64,000 bases of DNA from assembly GCA_039704465.1 (NCBI GenBank), contig JASFAU010000012.1, positions 558,001 through 622,000 of the forward strand. The letters run 5' to 3'. The stretch is from Plasmodiophora brassicae. Its lineage: Eukaryota > Endomyxa > Phytomyxea > Plasmodiophorida > Plasmodiophoridae. The notes under the pieces were generated by a model. It saw only the letters and a list, made by a program, of their open reading frames with translations, was not told the origin of the DNA and made no database searches. Within the stretch, counting starts at the first letter, position 1; every line of letters starts with the position of its first letter. Positions 44,155-57,234 of the stretch are shown here, piece after piece. The position numbers and the translations under genes are program-made.

Positions 44155-45830
44155 ATGTGGACGCCATGGATACTGCTGGGCACAGCAACGCTGTTGGTTG
44201 CCCGATACGAGGCGCTGATCGACGGTGTCACGCCGCAGCAGGTCCTCGACCTGCTGAACAGCGTTCGGGCGAGCGTCGTGCCGACGGCAGCGCAAATGGT
44301 GGCGCTGACCTGGGATGCGAAGTTGGCGTCGGTCGCTGCCAGTTACGCCACCACACAGTGCTCGGGCCACATGGGCGGCGGTGGGCCCAGCTGCCCCGAC
44401 TGCATGAACTGGATGGGTGACGCCGAGAACCCGTCGTACGGGACGCACGGGATCCTCGACGCCATCACTGGCGTGTTCCTCCCCGAGGTACGTTCCAGGT
44501 GGATGGTGGCGGACGTCCCAGCGCTGAGCTACAAAGGTGCAGAGAGCGACATGGTCGTGTACGAAGACGGATGCGACGTTGACCTGCACGTGCAGCAAAG
44601 GTTCCTGTTACGGCGACTGGAACGCGATCGTTAACGATGGGGCTACCGCGGTGGGCTGCGGGGAACAATCAGCAAGCGCTTGCAACGGCCAGTTTGACAT
44701 TTACATTTGCATGTAAGCAATGCGTCTAGCAGTGTATGCCCATGGAACCTCATCACGTGCACGTTCTGCAAAGCTTCAACGGGTGGACGTCGAATGCGCA
44801 CCCTTACACGCCGTCAGCGACGAACGCTTCGTGTACACAGGGCACCTGCCCAACGTCATACCCGTTCTGCGTCAACGGTTTATGCACGTCGTCGCCACCG
44901 CCAACGTCGCAGATGCCGCCGACCACCAGGAGGAGTCCACCCGTGAAGCGTGACCAGACGACAACGCACAGTGCCCCGAGGATACAACAGAAAGCCATAC
45001 CGTTTACCCGGGTGGACCGCACGACATCCTCCAGGGTTTCCAAGGCGGTACCCACGTCGAAGAGGCAAACCCAACGTCGTTCAACCAGGACCCGTCTAAC
45101 GACAACGCCCAGAACGCCTCTGGCCGCAGCTGGGTACGCCCGAACGCCGTCCGTGCACAGGCCATCGCCGAGCAAGATGGGATCAACTCATGCAGTCGTG
45201 GCGACAAGGTTCCCGTCAGATTCGATACGACCAGGGTCAAGGTTCCCGTCAGCTTCAATACGGCCGCGGTCAAGGTTCCCGTCAGCTTCCATACGGCCGC
45301 GGATGACGGGCCAGGTTGAGCGACGTTCACAGACGTTGATCAGGCCGACGTCGTGGCTGAATAGGCTGAAGCCTAGCATCAAAGGTTCAGCTGCTGCCCA
45401 GGGGGGTGCACCTGCCTCTCAACTGTCCATCCTGGCCAGCGTATCAGTGACGGCCGTGGTCGTCCTGGGGACGATCGCGTTGACTTGCATGGCGGGCATT
45501 GCGATATGCATACGAAAATCGAAGCAGCATGTGCTTCAGGCTCCTGCCGTCGACCTTCAGTACCCGAGTGACAAATGGCAGACCGGCGTAGTCTCAGCGC
45601 CTCCTCCGTCCGGTTCCCCGCTGTTTGGGACACAATCAGTGCCAGTGGTTCCCGCAGCGGTGCCCCCCTCGACGTCGGCATCCGAACCAGAGCGTGGACG
45701 TGGGCCACTACCGATCCCGAAATCGATTCGCAGGCTCCAGGCACGGGGCGTCGCCAGGGACAAGTTCAATCAGGGCGCCATGACCTCGTCTACGTCGGAT
45801 TGCGGCTCCCTCTATGGCGCCAGCATCTAA
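44155..45830 (+). CDS. CAP-like surface protein, array copy 7 (with 33-bp repeat stalk)
   Basis: Signal peptide 'MWTPWILLGTATLLVARYEA', then 'GVTPQQVLDLLNSVRASVV', 'ALTWDAKLASVAASYATTQC' and 'CPDCMNWMGDAENPSYGT'. After the intron following 'FLPE': 'ATWSCTKTDATLTCTC', 'YGDWNAIVNDGATAVGCGE', 'FDIYICM'. Exon 3: 'FNGWTSNAHPYTPS', 'NASCTQGTCPTSYPFCVN', a long Thr/Arg/Pro stalk with three 11-residue repeats, helix 'TAVVVLGTIALTCMAGIAIC' and the tail 'IPKSIRRLQARGVARDKFN' with 'QGAMTSSTSDCGSLYGA'. Frame intact throughout. Confidence 0.82.
45205..45303 (+). repeat. 33-bp in-frame tandem repeat (three units) in the stalk of copy 7
   Basis: Units start at 45205, 45238 and 45271, each beginning CAAGGTTCCCGTCAG and encoding 11 residues ('SRFPSASIRPR'). 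Unit 1 is the most diverged; units 2 and 3 differ by two bases. Confidence 0.92.
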
Positions 45831-45966
45831 TGGGCACCAGTTCTCAGCAAAGCCGGATCCCTCGGCACCTACATCTGCATACATTCGTGCGCCTAGATTC
45901 TACCAATGTGCGGGATTTCCAAACGACCCAACCGTACTATCTCCAGTCGAGCCCGCTGTCGATGGG

Positions 45967-47423
45967 ATGAAGAAGACGAATGCTATCCACGCGCACCTGA
46001 TCCTGTCGTTCGTCCTCTTGCCGGTCGTCTCGACGGCGTTCATCGACGGCGTCACGCAGGAGCAGATCCTGCGCCTGCTGAACAGCGTCCGTTCCAGAGT
46101 CGTTCCGACCGCCAGCAGGATGGTCCAGCTGCAATGGAACGCCAGCCTGGCTGCTTCAGCGGCACGTTATGCATCGACGCAATGCAATGGCGGTTTCCGG
46201 TCCAACCCGACGTGTGCCGGATGCTCGAATTACATCGGCGACGCCGAGTACCCTAGCTATGGGTCGCAGGGTATCCTTGACGTCATTGAAGGCAACTTCC
46301 TGGTTCAGGTCGGGCGCGCCAATGGTCAGGCCCGGGTCCGAACGTATGTGCTGACCGGGGCCTGGCACTCGTAGAGGCTCCAGTGGCAGTGCAAGATCGT
46401 CGCAGGCGCCCTGGCCTGTTCGTGCTTGCACGGGCCAGGTGCATGCGACAACGACTGGAACGTGATCGTCAATGATGCCGCGACCAGCGTCGGGTGCGGC
46501 GAGCAGGCGGCGGCGGCGTGCTTGCCTCAGTATTCACAGGACGTTTACGTCTGCATGTCGGTCAACGTGACGATTCGCTGGCGTTTACAGCGGCAAACTG
46601 AAGCCCTTCCGTTAAATTCGTCAGGTTCGACGACTACACCTCGAACGCTAGCCCGTATACTGCTTCGCCGACAAACTCGTCGTGCACACAAGGGACGTGC
46701 CCGTCTTCGTATCCCGTATGCGTCAATGGCCTGTGCACGACGCCTGCTGCTGTCCCGAACCCTGCCAGGCAGACCCGAAGAGGACAGACGCGTCGACCAA
46801 CCACCAGCTCCGGTCGTTCAACGTTAGCGACCGTGCCTCGTCATGGCAGATCGACCCATTACGGGGCACCCAACGACGCGTTGGTTTTGTCCACCTCTTG
46901 GGCCGGTGAGCGCCCGGCACCCAGAAGCACGCCTGAAAGAACCATTTCGGGCAGCCGAGCACGGTCGCGCGCGCCTAGCCACATCTCCCGTAGGACGGCG
47001 AGCGCACCAGGTCCACGAGCACGAGCATCTGTCATGAGAGCACCAAACGCCCAATCCAAGCCACCGCAAGCCGTGTCCACAACCGGGGGCTCTCGGGCCC
47101 GTTTAGCATCGCAGCCTCGCTTCCCTACGACAAAGCTGGCGCCAGTATCGGCAGCAGCGTCCACCGCGGCAGGTGCATATTCCAGCCGGTTCACGATTAT
47201 CGTCATTGTAGGATGCAGCCTGTTCATGCTGTGCTTGCTATGCATCGCGCTGCGGCCGAAGCGCCAGACCCGGATGGCACATGCCCACCGCCACGTGAAC
47301 AATAGGGAGCAGTGGCCTGCGCCCAACTACCTGAAGGTGACGACTCTCACAACGGGCGACTCCATGTACGACCCCAGGACACTGGCACTGCCCACGCTAG
47401 CAACGGGGGATACCCTCAAATAA
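45967..47423 (+). CDS. CAP-like surface protein, array copy 8 (no conserved tail)
   Basis: Signal peptide 'HAHLILSFVLLPVVSTAF', then 'DGVTQEQILRLLNSVRSRVV', 'QLQWNASLAASAARYASTQC' and 'CAGCSNYIGDAEYPSYGS'. After an intron: 'LQWQCKIVAGALACSCLH', 'DNDWNVIVNDAATSVGCGE', 'DVYVCM'. A second intron leads to 'FDDYTSNASPYTAS', 'NSSCTQGTCPSSYPVCVN', an Arg/Thr/Pro stalk and the helix 'FTIIVIVGCSLFMLCLLCIA'. The tail is unrelated to the rest of the family ('YLKVTTLTTGDSMYDP') and lacks the ARDKFNQGAMT motif. The stop codon overlaps AATAAA. Right end of the array. Confidence 0.78.
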
Positions 47424-47728
47424 AGGCCTGCACAGTATCATCATCGTCGCTACTCTATTACGTGGTGAAGAGCACCTCGTTGTTGCTGGTAGGTACACAT
47501 AAGATTTAGGCAGACAAACAGGAAGGCCGTTAAAATGCCATCGTTCACCCAGCATATCTACTGCCAGTGCGGACGAGCTCGCATTGGTAATACGCCGCGC
47601 TTCCCAGCAGCGTAAAACCTACACGCACGACCTTTGAAGAACGACATCTCGTTCTGTCTGGCCGTTTCACAGCGTTCCACCATGGGTACAGTGAGAACGG
47701 ACTGGCGTGAACCAATACGGCAATGTAC
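47424..47728. other. Intergenic, 305 bases
   Basis: Region between the convergent 3' ends of array copy 8 and the FHA-parvulin gene. No gene or repeat recognised. Confidence 0.5.
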
Positions 47729-48725
47729 TTATCCTGTTCTCTTGATCAGGTGGATGCCAGAGTTAGTGAATACGGGACCGCTGAGCTCGCTGATCTTCAG
47801 CGAGAATGCGACTTCTTCGAAGGCTTTTTGCATCTTCCCTTTCGCGAATTTACCCAAATCACCTGATAATGTGTCAGACTATCGAGCAACGCGACCAGGA
47901 CGCGACCATGCTAACCGCTTCTGGAGTGGCTGGAACAGTCACTCTCCGATCTCGCTATGTCCTCGAATGTTCTGTCACCCGAGACGATCGCCTTCCGAAA
48001 CGATGTTATTGCACGGAGCGCGTCGTCCTCGGAACGCGTGATATCCTTCTCACGCCACGACGACGGGTTTCTAGAGCCCACATGCTTCACAAGGATATGG
48101 CTGGCGCGAATCTGCTCCGGGGGACTCTCATCAGGCTCTCGTCTGCGCTTCTTCGCGTTGCCGTTCGACGACGACTCCCTGCTGTCCGATGCGTTCGGTT
48201 ACAGGGCTTGGTGTGAATCAGACGACAGTTCTTACGCTAGATCCGACGGTCGGCCTGGCTTCTCGGGCAAATTCCCTTCTAACGAAAGGACATATTTCCG
48301 GGTCGACTCGCCAAACTTGATCACGTCACCGTCGGCAAGGGTCCGAGGGCTATTCGCAGGCAGCCGTTCGTCGCCAACCGATGTCCCGTGCTCGGAGCCT
48401 GATTCACAATCAACCCACGTCGTTCGACAAATCGACCCAGCCCGTTCGCCTACCCAGATCGATCAATTGCAGATGGCCGTGCTCATCGTGCGTGAACATT
48501 GCGTGGATATCCGACGCCGACGGATGCACCAGGACGTGATCGCACTTGAACTCGTCCCTGCCGAACGTCATGCTGTCGCTGGCGCCGATCGCCACTTGCT
48601 TGTAGAACTTCCCGCCCCGGAACACATTCAGCGCTGCCTTCGGATGGCACGACCTACGTACCCGCACTGTCAGCACAACGGGGCGCAACCGAATGATTGC
48701 AGGCACACGCCGACCTGGCGCTCAT
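47729..48725 (-). CDS. FHA domain fused to a Pin1-type parvulin prolyl isomerase
   Basis: Five exons. Exon 1 is only 'MSA', joined through a 62-nt intron. The FHA domain follows: '[20 protein letters not shown]', '[20 protein letters not shown]', '[20 protein letters not shown]', '[20 protein letters not shown]' and '[19 protein letters not shown]'. A basic linker ('[16 protein letters not shown]', nuclear-signal-like) leads to the parvulin: '[20 protein letters not shown]', '[19 protein letters not shown]', '[19 protein letters not shown]' and '[17 protein letters not shown]'. The phosphate-binding loop 'SRNPSSWR' matches Pin1 ('SRRPSSWR'). Pin1's WW module is replaced by FHA, as in trypanosome Par45-type proteins. 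Predicted nuclear phospho-Ser/Thr-Pro isomerase. Confidence 0.88.
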
Positions 48726-48895
48726 CGCGCCTCGACTGCGGGACTCTCTCCTGGCAGCAGCTGCGTCACTGGGCTCACTGCTCTGTTTCCAGCAAAAAAA
48801 GGATGGTCGCGGCCGCACGCAAAAAATCATGTGGCCCCGGCAAATCGACCCGCCACCAACACCACCACCACCGCGTCCACGTCTCCAGTAGGTAG

Positions 48896-50256
48896 ATGGC
48901 GGGCAGCCGTGACTTGGTGACGTTCTGTCAAGCGTTACCAAAAGTCGAGCTGCATGCGCATTTGCACGGGTGCGTTCGAAGGGAGACGGTCGGTGACGGA
49001 TTATTATTCGTAGGCGCGTGCAGGTCACTGACGGCCAGGTAGCTCGCGGAGTGGGCCGGGAGGAGCGTTAGTGACGTGCAGGGCTTGGACGGTGCCTTTG
49101 CCGTGTTTCCGTTGATTCATGCGACCGTGTCCGACCTGGCACGACTCCGGCGGGTTGTCATCGAGGCGATTGAAGATTTCCATGCCGACAACGTCGTGTA
49201 CCTTGGTATGCGCCGATGCTACGTGCGAGTAAGGTTCCGCACGCTTATCTTTGTGCAGAGCTTCGCTCTACTCCTCGCGCCTTGGGCACTCACTCGAAAG
49301 CCGACTACATCCAGTACCTTCCTCTCGTGTCATGGTACGCAGCAGCCGTTCTTATCTTTAGTTAGGTGTGTCGTAGCAGCGATGAGCGAGTGCATGCAGC
49401 GCCCCGACCTGTCTGGAATAGCGGTCCGATTCTTGATTAGTATCGACAGGTCCAAATGCATCGACGATGCTCGTGACGCAATCAAGGTTCGGGAACGCCT
49501 CTGGTTGAACTGTTTTCTGATTCGCCATTCAGTTCCTTGAGTCGTTCAAGCACCCTCTTATAGTTGGCGTTGACCTCAGTGGCAATCCTTGTTCGCCGAA
49601 GCACGATGACGTCCGATTCCAACGCCTGCTTGATGTCCTTCAAACGCGTCCTGCGGAGTACCCATTAACAGTTCACTTTGGCGAGTACTGGAACGTCGAT
49701 GAACTGCACAGGATTCTGGCCATCAATCCCGATCGCCTTGGGCACGCGTTTCACGTCGATCCAAGGACTATGGCCAGTATCAGGGAGAGGCGCATTCCGG
49801 TGGAAATCTGTTTAACGTCGAACGTTGCGACATTTCCAGCGGAACAGGCATGCAGATGCTGTCATTCTGGCGGGACGTGCTCCCATCCGATTTGCTCATT
49901 GTGTAATGTACTTGTCAGCGATGGCAGCGCGTATGCCTCGGGCACCGGGCTGATTTCACGTTCAGGTGTTCACGGAACCGAACGGGAAACCAGCACCGTG
50001 CCTGTGCCCGTATCATGACCATCCGTTGAAACATTTGTTGCTGGACGCCGATGCCCCCGTTTGCATCTGCACGGACGACCCGACCGTGTTTCGATCGACG
50101 TCGACCCTCGAGTACATTCGTGCGGCGCGCGCGTTCCAACTGTCCCACGGCCAAATCATCAACCTCGTCCGGCGATCACTGCCGATGATGTTTGACCAGA
50201 CGGCTCGAGACGCCGTTGAGAACCTGCTGGATTCGTACGCGGCACGACATGTGTAA
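48896..50256 (+). CDS. ADAL: Adenosine deaminase-like protein (ADAL/MAPDA type)
   Basis: The start at 48896 gives 'LVTFCQALPKVELHAHLHG', where the first two His of 'HAHLHG' bind zinc. Several introns later come 'HADNVVYLELRTLP'-like and 'IAVRFLISIDRSK' segments and 'HPLIVGVDLSGNP'. The last two thirds carry 'YPLTVHFGEYWNVDEL', 'INPDRLGHAFHV' and 'IPVEICLTSNV'. The final exon has 'CICTDDPTVFRSTSTLEYI', in which the second aspartate binds metal. The wording and length fit the ADAL group, which hydrolyses N6-methyl-AMP during clearance of modified nucleotides. Plain adenosine deaminase activity is the alternative. Starts 170 bases from the divergent FHA-parvulin gene. Confidence 0.87.
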
Positions 50257-50464
50257 AACTGCCCACACGTTACCGTCGTCGACGTCACAGCGGACGCAGA
50301 ATCAGTTGCGGCTCCAGGCCATTCCGCCGGTGCGGATGCCACTGGCGTTCGTCCCCTAAAATGCCAATCATGGCGGCGAGACGACTTGGCTGCCTGAGCG
50401 CAGGGACAACGGAGTGCGCCGCGACAACAGGTCGATGGGATAGGGAGCCGCCCCCCATGCGCGG

Positions 50465-51986
50465 ATGCGTCTCCCGTCGATATTCAGCCTGGACGCGTGG
50501 TTCGGGCCTGCGCCGCGACGATGGCCCGGTGGGCCGCTGCTGGACTCGGTGAAGACCATATCGGTCCTGTTGTTCGCGTTGCGCCAGCCGTTTGCGTACG
50601 AGAACCCGCGCGCCTGCATCGCCGTCTTCGACCGCGTCGTCGGCGAGACGCCCGGCAACCTGGTGCCGACCAGCCTCCTCGCTGCTATGATGAACCTGCA
50701 TTTGCAGTGCGGTGCACTGAACGCTGCCATGGGCGTCGCCGAGATACGCGCGACGTTCGTGACGGCCATCCCGCTCATCCGCTACGGGTGCAAGACCGGC
50801 GACGTCGACTTGTCACTTCGGTACCTGCCTCGGGTAAGTCCAGCGCCATGTCGATTCCGTCATCCCGGACTGAACCTGATCCCACCAGGCACGCTGGCGT
50901 ATCGACACCGAGAGCATTCATGGCCTGCTGCGAGCGTGCGCCAAGAAAGGTCGCTTGTCGGACGTCATGGTGGTCTGCCGCGAGTTCCGCCTTCCCAAGT
51001 GCTCGTTCGTCGTACACGCCTTGTCGCGTGCCGCTCTTGTGGCGCACAGGCATCGATTCGCCTGGCTCGTCGTTGCATCGGCGGTGCTGCGAAACGTTCG
51101 CCCCCATCCAACCACGATATATTCGCTGTTCCGCAGTAGCCAGGCCTGCGACAGCATCCGACCCCGCCCTGTACCCGACATTTCTGACTCGCCGGCCATC
51201 TTCACGTTCGTTCTCGCATGCAACCTTGCTCGAGGGCTGCCGATCGACGTCGATCGCATAAGGGACTCACCGCCGCTCTTCTGGGACCGCGTGCTGACGG
51301 CTGCCGCCGCCGCTCGACGCCACGACGTCGTCGTTGAAATGCTAAAGGACGTTCTGGACGGCGACCGGTGGATATCCAGACTGGCGATGAAGACGCTGGT
51401 CCAGTGCCTGTGGGAGTACCCGGAGACGCTTCGAGACTGCCTGCGTCGATGTGCGGCCGATACGCGCACGTTGAACGACGTCCTCCTGGCATGCAACATT
51501 GCCGGCCGGGTCGACATCTCCGTTGGACTGATCGAGGAATGCAAGTCGATTTCTATCAACCCGTGCACGATGAACATCATGCTGATGGCCGCCGTACAAA
51601 CACACCGCTCGTCGGCCGCCGTCTTTGAGCTCTGGCAGAACTCCATGGTCGGGTTCGACGCGTTCACTATCTCCATCCTGGCGCTGGCATGCGCCCGGGA
51701 CCCGGATTGCGTTCGTGGCGCGCTACGAGCTCTGGGCGTATATGGTCTCACCTACAAGTCTGCGAAGCGGCGAGTTCCACTATTCGCCATCCCGTCCATG
51801 GTGATCGCCTTGGCACGCGCCAATCGCTACGATCTAGCCCAGGACCTGTTCGACGAATGCGTCACGAAACGAGGCGTCGCAGCCGACCAGTTCCTCCTGG
51901 ATACCATGCGCATCGTCAGGAGACGCCATCGTGACATAACAGATGGCATCGGTGCAAGACGCTCGCACGTAACCTATTCCGTTTAA
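50465..51986 (+). CDS. Pentatricopeptide-like helical-repeat protein
   Basis: Two main exons (intron near 50833-50888). About 485 residues of helical hairpins resembling PPR units: 'LAAMMNLHLQCGALNAAMGV', 'ESIHGLLRACAKKGRLSDVM', 'RTLNDVLLACNIAGRVDISV' and 'VIALARANRYDLAQDLFDEC'. PPR proteins bind organellar RNA. No clear targeting peptide is seen at this start (50465); an upstream exon is possible. Repeats are degenerate, so it could instead belong to a related TPR-like class. Confidence 0.6.
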
Positions 51987-52072
51987 CCTTCAAATGAAGG
52001 TCATAATAATGCGACCCTAGGAGTCGTAGGGCCCGTCACTTGTTATGTATTGGAGGATACACCAAGCGGCAG

Positions 52073-52510
52073 TTAGACGACGTTGCGCAGGACGATGATG
52101 ACCGAGTCGCCCCGGAGGAACATCTTGCTGATGAACCGGTCCTTGTTGACAGCGCGGGCCGATTTCTTGCCCTTGCCCGACTTGCCGTGCTCGGTCCACA
52201 TCTCGTGGACCTGCGGAAGCGTGCTGTCAGTAATACTTACGATACGGAGCACGCAGGACACACCGACCTGTTCCAGAACCATATTGCAATGGCGATCGAA
52301 GGCCTTTACTCGCCCGAGCAGTTTGTGGTTGTTACGAAGGTTGATCAGCACCTGCGTGTTGTTGACCATCGAATGGTGGAGAACGGACAGCGGCCCGGTG
52401 CTGAAATCCTCCTCCCTCTCCTGGTTGTCATCCTCCGGTCGGCTACGCGGCAGCACCCCGCCAGTCAGCCCTAGCGCAATCAACGCGGCAGGCAACACCT
52501 ACCTCGACAT
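52073..52510 (-). CDS. SMD2: Spliceosomal core protein SmD2
   Basis: Three exons. A first exon of 'MS' joins through a 59-nt intron to '[20 protein letters not shown]' and the Sm fold: '[20 protein letters not shown]', 'HCNMVLEQ', and after a second intron '[20 protein letters not shown]' and '[20 protein letters not shown]'. These are the Sm1 and Sm2 motifs and insertion loop of SmD2. It is part of the heptameric ring on U1, U2, U4 and U5 snRNAs. Length of about 110 residues matches the family. Confidence 0.95.
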
Positions 52511-52989
52511 GATCGCCGCAACGCTTGCCACGGACTGCCCGCGGACCTTCCACACATGGCGCGGCTGCGAACTGCACGGCCGCCAGCAAAGTGTTTTCGA
52601 GAAGCAGAAGGATCACCCACAATAACGCGCAGCCAACCAGAGGAGGAAGCGCCTCACGGCTCGTATATGTGTGCGAACCGAGGTACAGTACCTATATACC
52701 ACTGTGCGGAAAACATGCGGGCAACTCCCTTTGCGACAGCTAATGCAAACAGCGTCGTAACACATGGCGTTACCGTCACCACCAGAGAAGCAATTGCTCC
52801 TGTCGCTGCTGGTGCCTGCTCGGGGGCTGGGACGTCTTGGTCGCCTGGCCGCTGCTGTTGTGGAAGTCGCCTGTGGACGAGACGGAGTGCGCGGCAAAAG
52901 CAGGTCGGCGACGACTTTTGGGCCGATTCTGCGAAGTGCGAGAAGCTGCACGTGTCGGTCGACACTCGACACGCACCGAATCGTCGACC
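52511..52989. other. Intergenic, 479 bases, bidirectional promoter region
   Basis: Between divergent SmD2 and importin-alpha starts. A TATATA-containing stretch lies near 52690. No gene recognised. Confidence 0.5.
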
Positions 52990-54614
52990 ATGAGCGCCCC
53001 GGCGACGCATCGTTCGCTGAAGGCGGTGCCGACGGCGTCGGCGGAGCACAATCGGTCGCGGCGGACGCGGATGACGGAAGAGTTGCGGCGCGACGCGCGC
53101 GCCAAGTTGGTGTCGGCGAAGCGCGCCCGCCCGATCCCCCATGCCCTGCCCGAGTCGCCGCTGACGATCGAGCAGTGCGTGTCGGCGCTGTCGCAACCGG
53201 AACAGGCCCTGGCCGCGCTGCAGACCTTGCGGCACCTGCTGGGAGAGCAACCGCCCACGCCCGAGGTCATTCCAGCGCTGACCTCGATCATCGCGCTGGA
53301 CTCGACTAATGCGGCCATCGCCGAGGAAGCTCTTTGGTGTCTTAACGTCCTCGCGCACGGCTTTGACGCTGTCGTTCTCGTGGACGGTGTCGCCCCGATT
53401 CTGCTACATCGACTGGTGAACCAGTTGCCTGGTATGAAAGCTGCCGCCTGGACGATCGCGAATCTGGCCGCCGACAACCCGGGCACCCGACACCGATTGC
53501 GGGAACTCGGCGCGCTGGATATCATGCTGACCGTATTGCAGAACGCCAAATCGGTCGAGATGGCGCGCATTGCCGCCTGGGCGCTGTGCAATCTGGTTCG
53601 CGGGCACAACCCGCCCGAGGAGCTCCGGTCCATCGTCGAGTCGCGGCTACCAAAGGTGCTGGTCGACCTTGCCCGCTCAGCGATTGCCAATGGGAGGATA
53701 CAGGTCGGTCGTTTGGTGTTCCGGTTGACGGCTCGGGAATGAGATGTCTGGATGGCCCAGGTTCTTGCCGAATTGCTGTGGATATGCACGTATCTGACGG
53801 CGGGCGACAGCAGGCATTCGTCATTCCTGCTTGACATCGGTTTGGGGCAGATCTTGTACGATACACTGTGCTTGAAGCCCAATGAGGAGAACGAACGATC
53901 CGTTAAAGACTCGCGCTTGGCCGCCCTGCGTTGCATTGGCAACGTCGTCAGCGGTCCTGACGAGCTTTGCGAAGCGCTTCTGGAGCAGGAGGGATTCGTC
54001 AACCGTCTTGGCGAGTCACTGAACGACGAGAATCCCGCGCTGATCAAGGAGGCGATGTGGGCAATTTCAAACATATGCGGCGGGGCACCGTCCCATGCTG
54101 TCGCCGTGGTCAACGCCGACCTGGTTCCAAAGATCGTCACTCTCTTCCGCCAGGCGACGTTCGATATCAAGAAGGAGTGCGGGTTCGCTCTCTACAACCT
54201 CGCCCGTGTACAACCCTTCTTCGAGCGCATCTGGAATTGCCAAGTTCTCGACGAGTTCCTGAACCTCATGCGGTACGCGGCTTGTGCCTTCGCTGTTGCG
54301 TATGAACTTACACTGGCCGTAGCGTTCAGGATGGCGAAGCGGCCGAGCTCGGGTTTAAATTCGTCAAACTCGCCCTGAATTCCGCTCCAGGGAACGGCGC
54401 AGTGCAAGCCCTTCGCGACAATGACGGCCAGCAGGTCCTGGAAGACCTGCGGCTCGTTCGCGAAGACCTGCAACGCGAAGCAAACCAGCTGATCGACCAG
54501 TATCTGGATCCGCTGGACGAAGATGAGGACCTGGCAGACGCTGAACCGGCAGAGAAGCTGACGGAGGCAGAGTACCCGCCATGGCGTCTGGGTGCGCATC
54601 GGCACCCGCAGTGA
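52990..54614 (+). CDS. Importin alpha (karyopherin alpha)-like nuclear import receptor
   Basis: The start at 52990 is followed by an importin-beta-binding domain, 'RRTRMTEELRRDARAKLVSA', then ARM repeats: 'AALQTLRHLLGEQPPTPEV', 'AIAEEALWCLNVLAHGFDAV', 'GMKAAAWTIANLAADNPGTR', 'ARIAAWALCNLVRGHNPP', 'LAALRCIGNVVSGPDELCEA', 'EAMWAISNICGGAPSHAV' and 'KKECGFALYNLARV'. Two introns (near 53704-53758 and 54271-54321) join in frame. The C terminus is acidic. Several repeats keep the W..N pairs that bind nuclear localisation signals. A TMCO6-like divergent member is possible; the IBB favours a true adaptor. Confidence 0.82.
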
Positions 54615-54666
54615 TCGCATTTGTTATGGATGAAGGAACCGCACAATGAGAGTTTACTTCTTGCTT

Positions 54667-57234
<2,568 letters not shown>

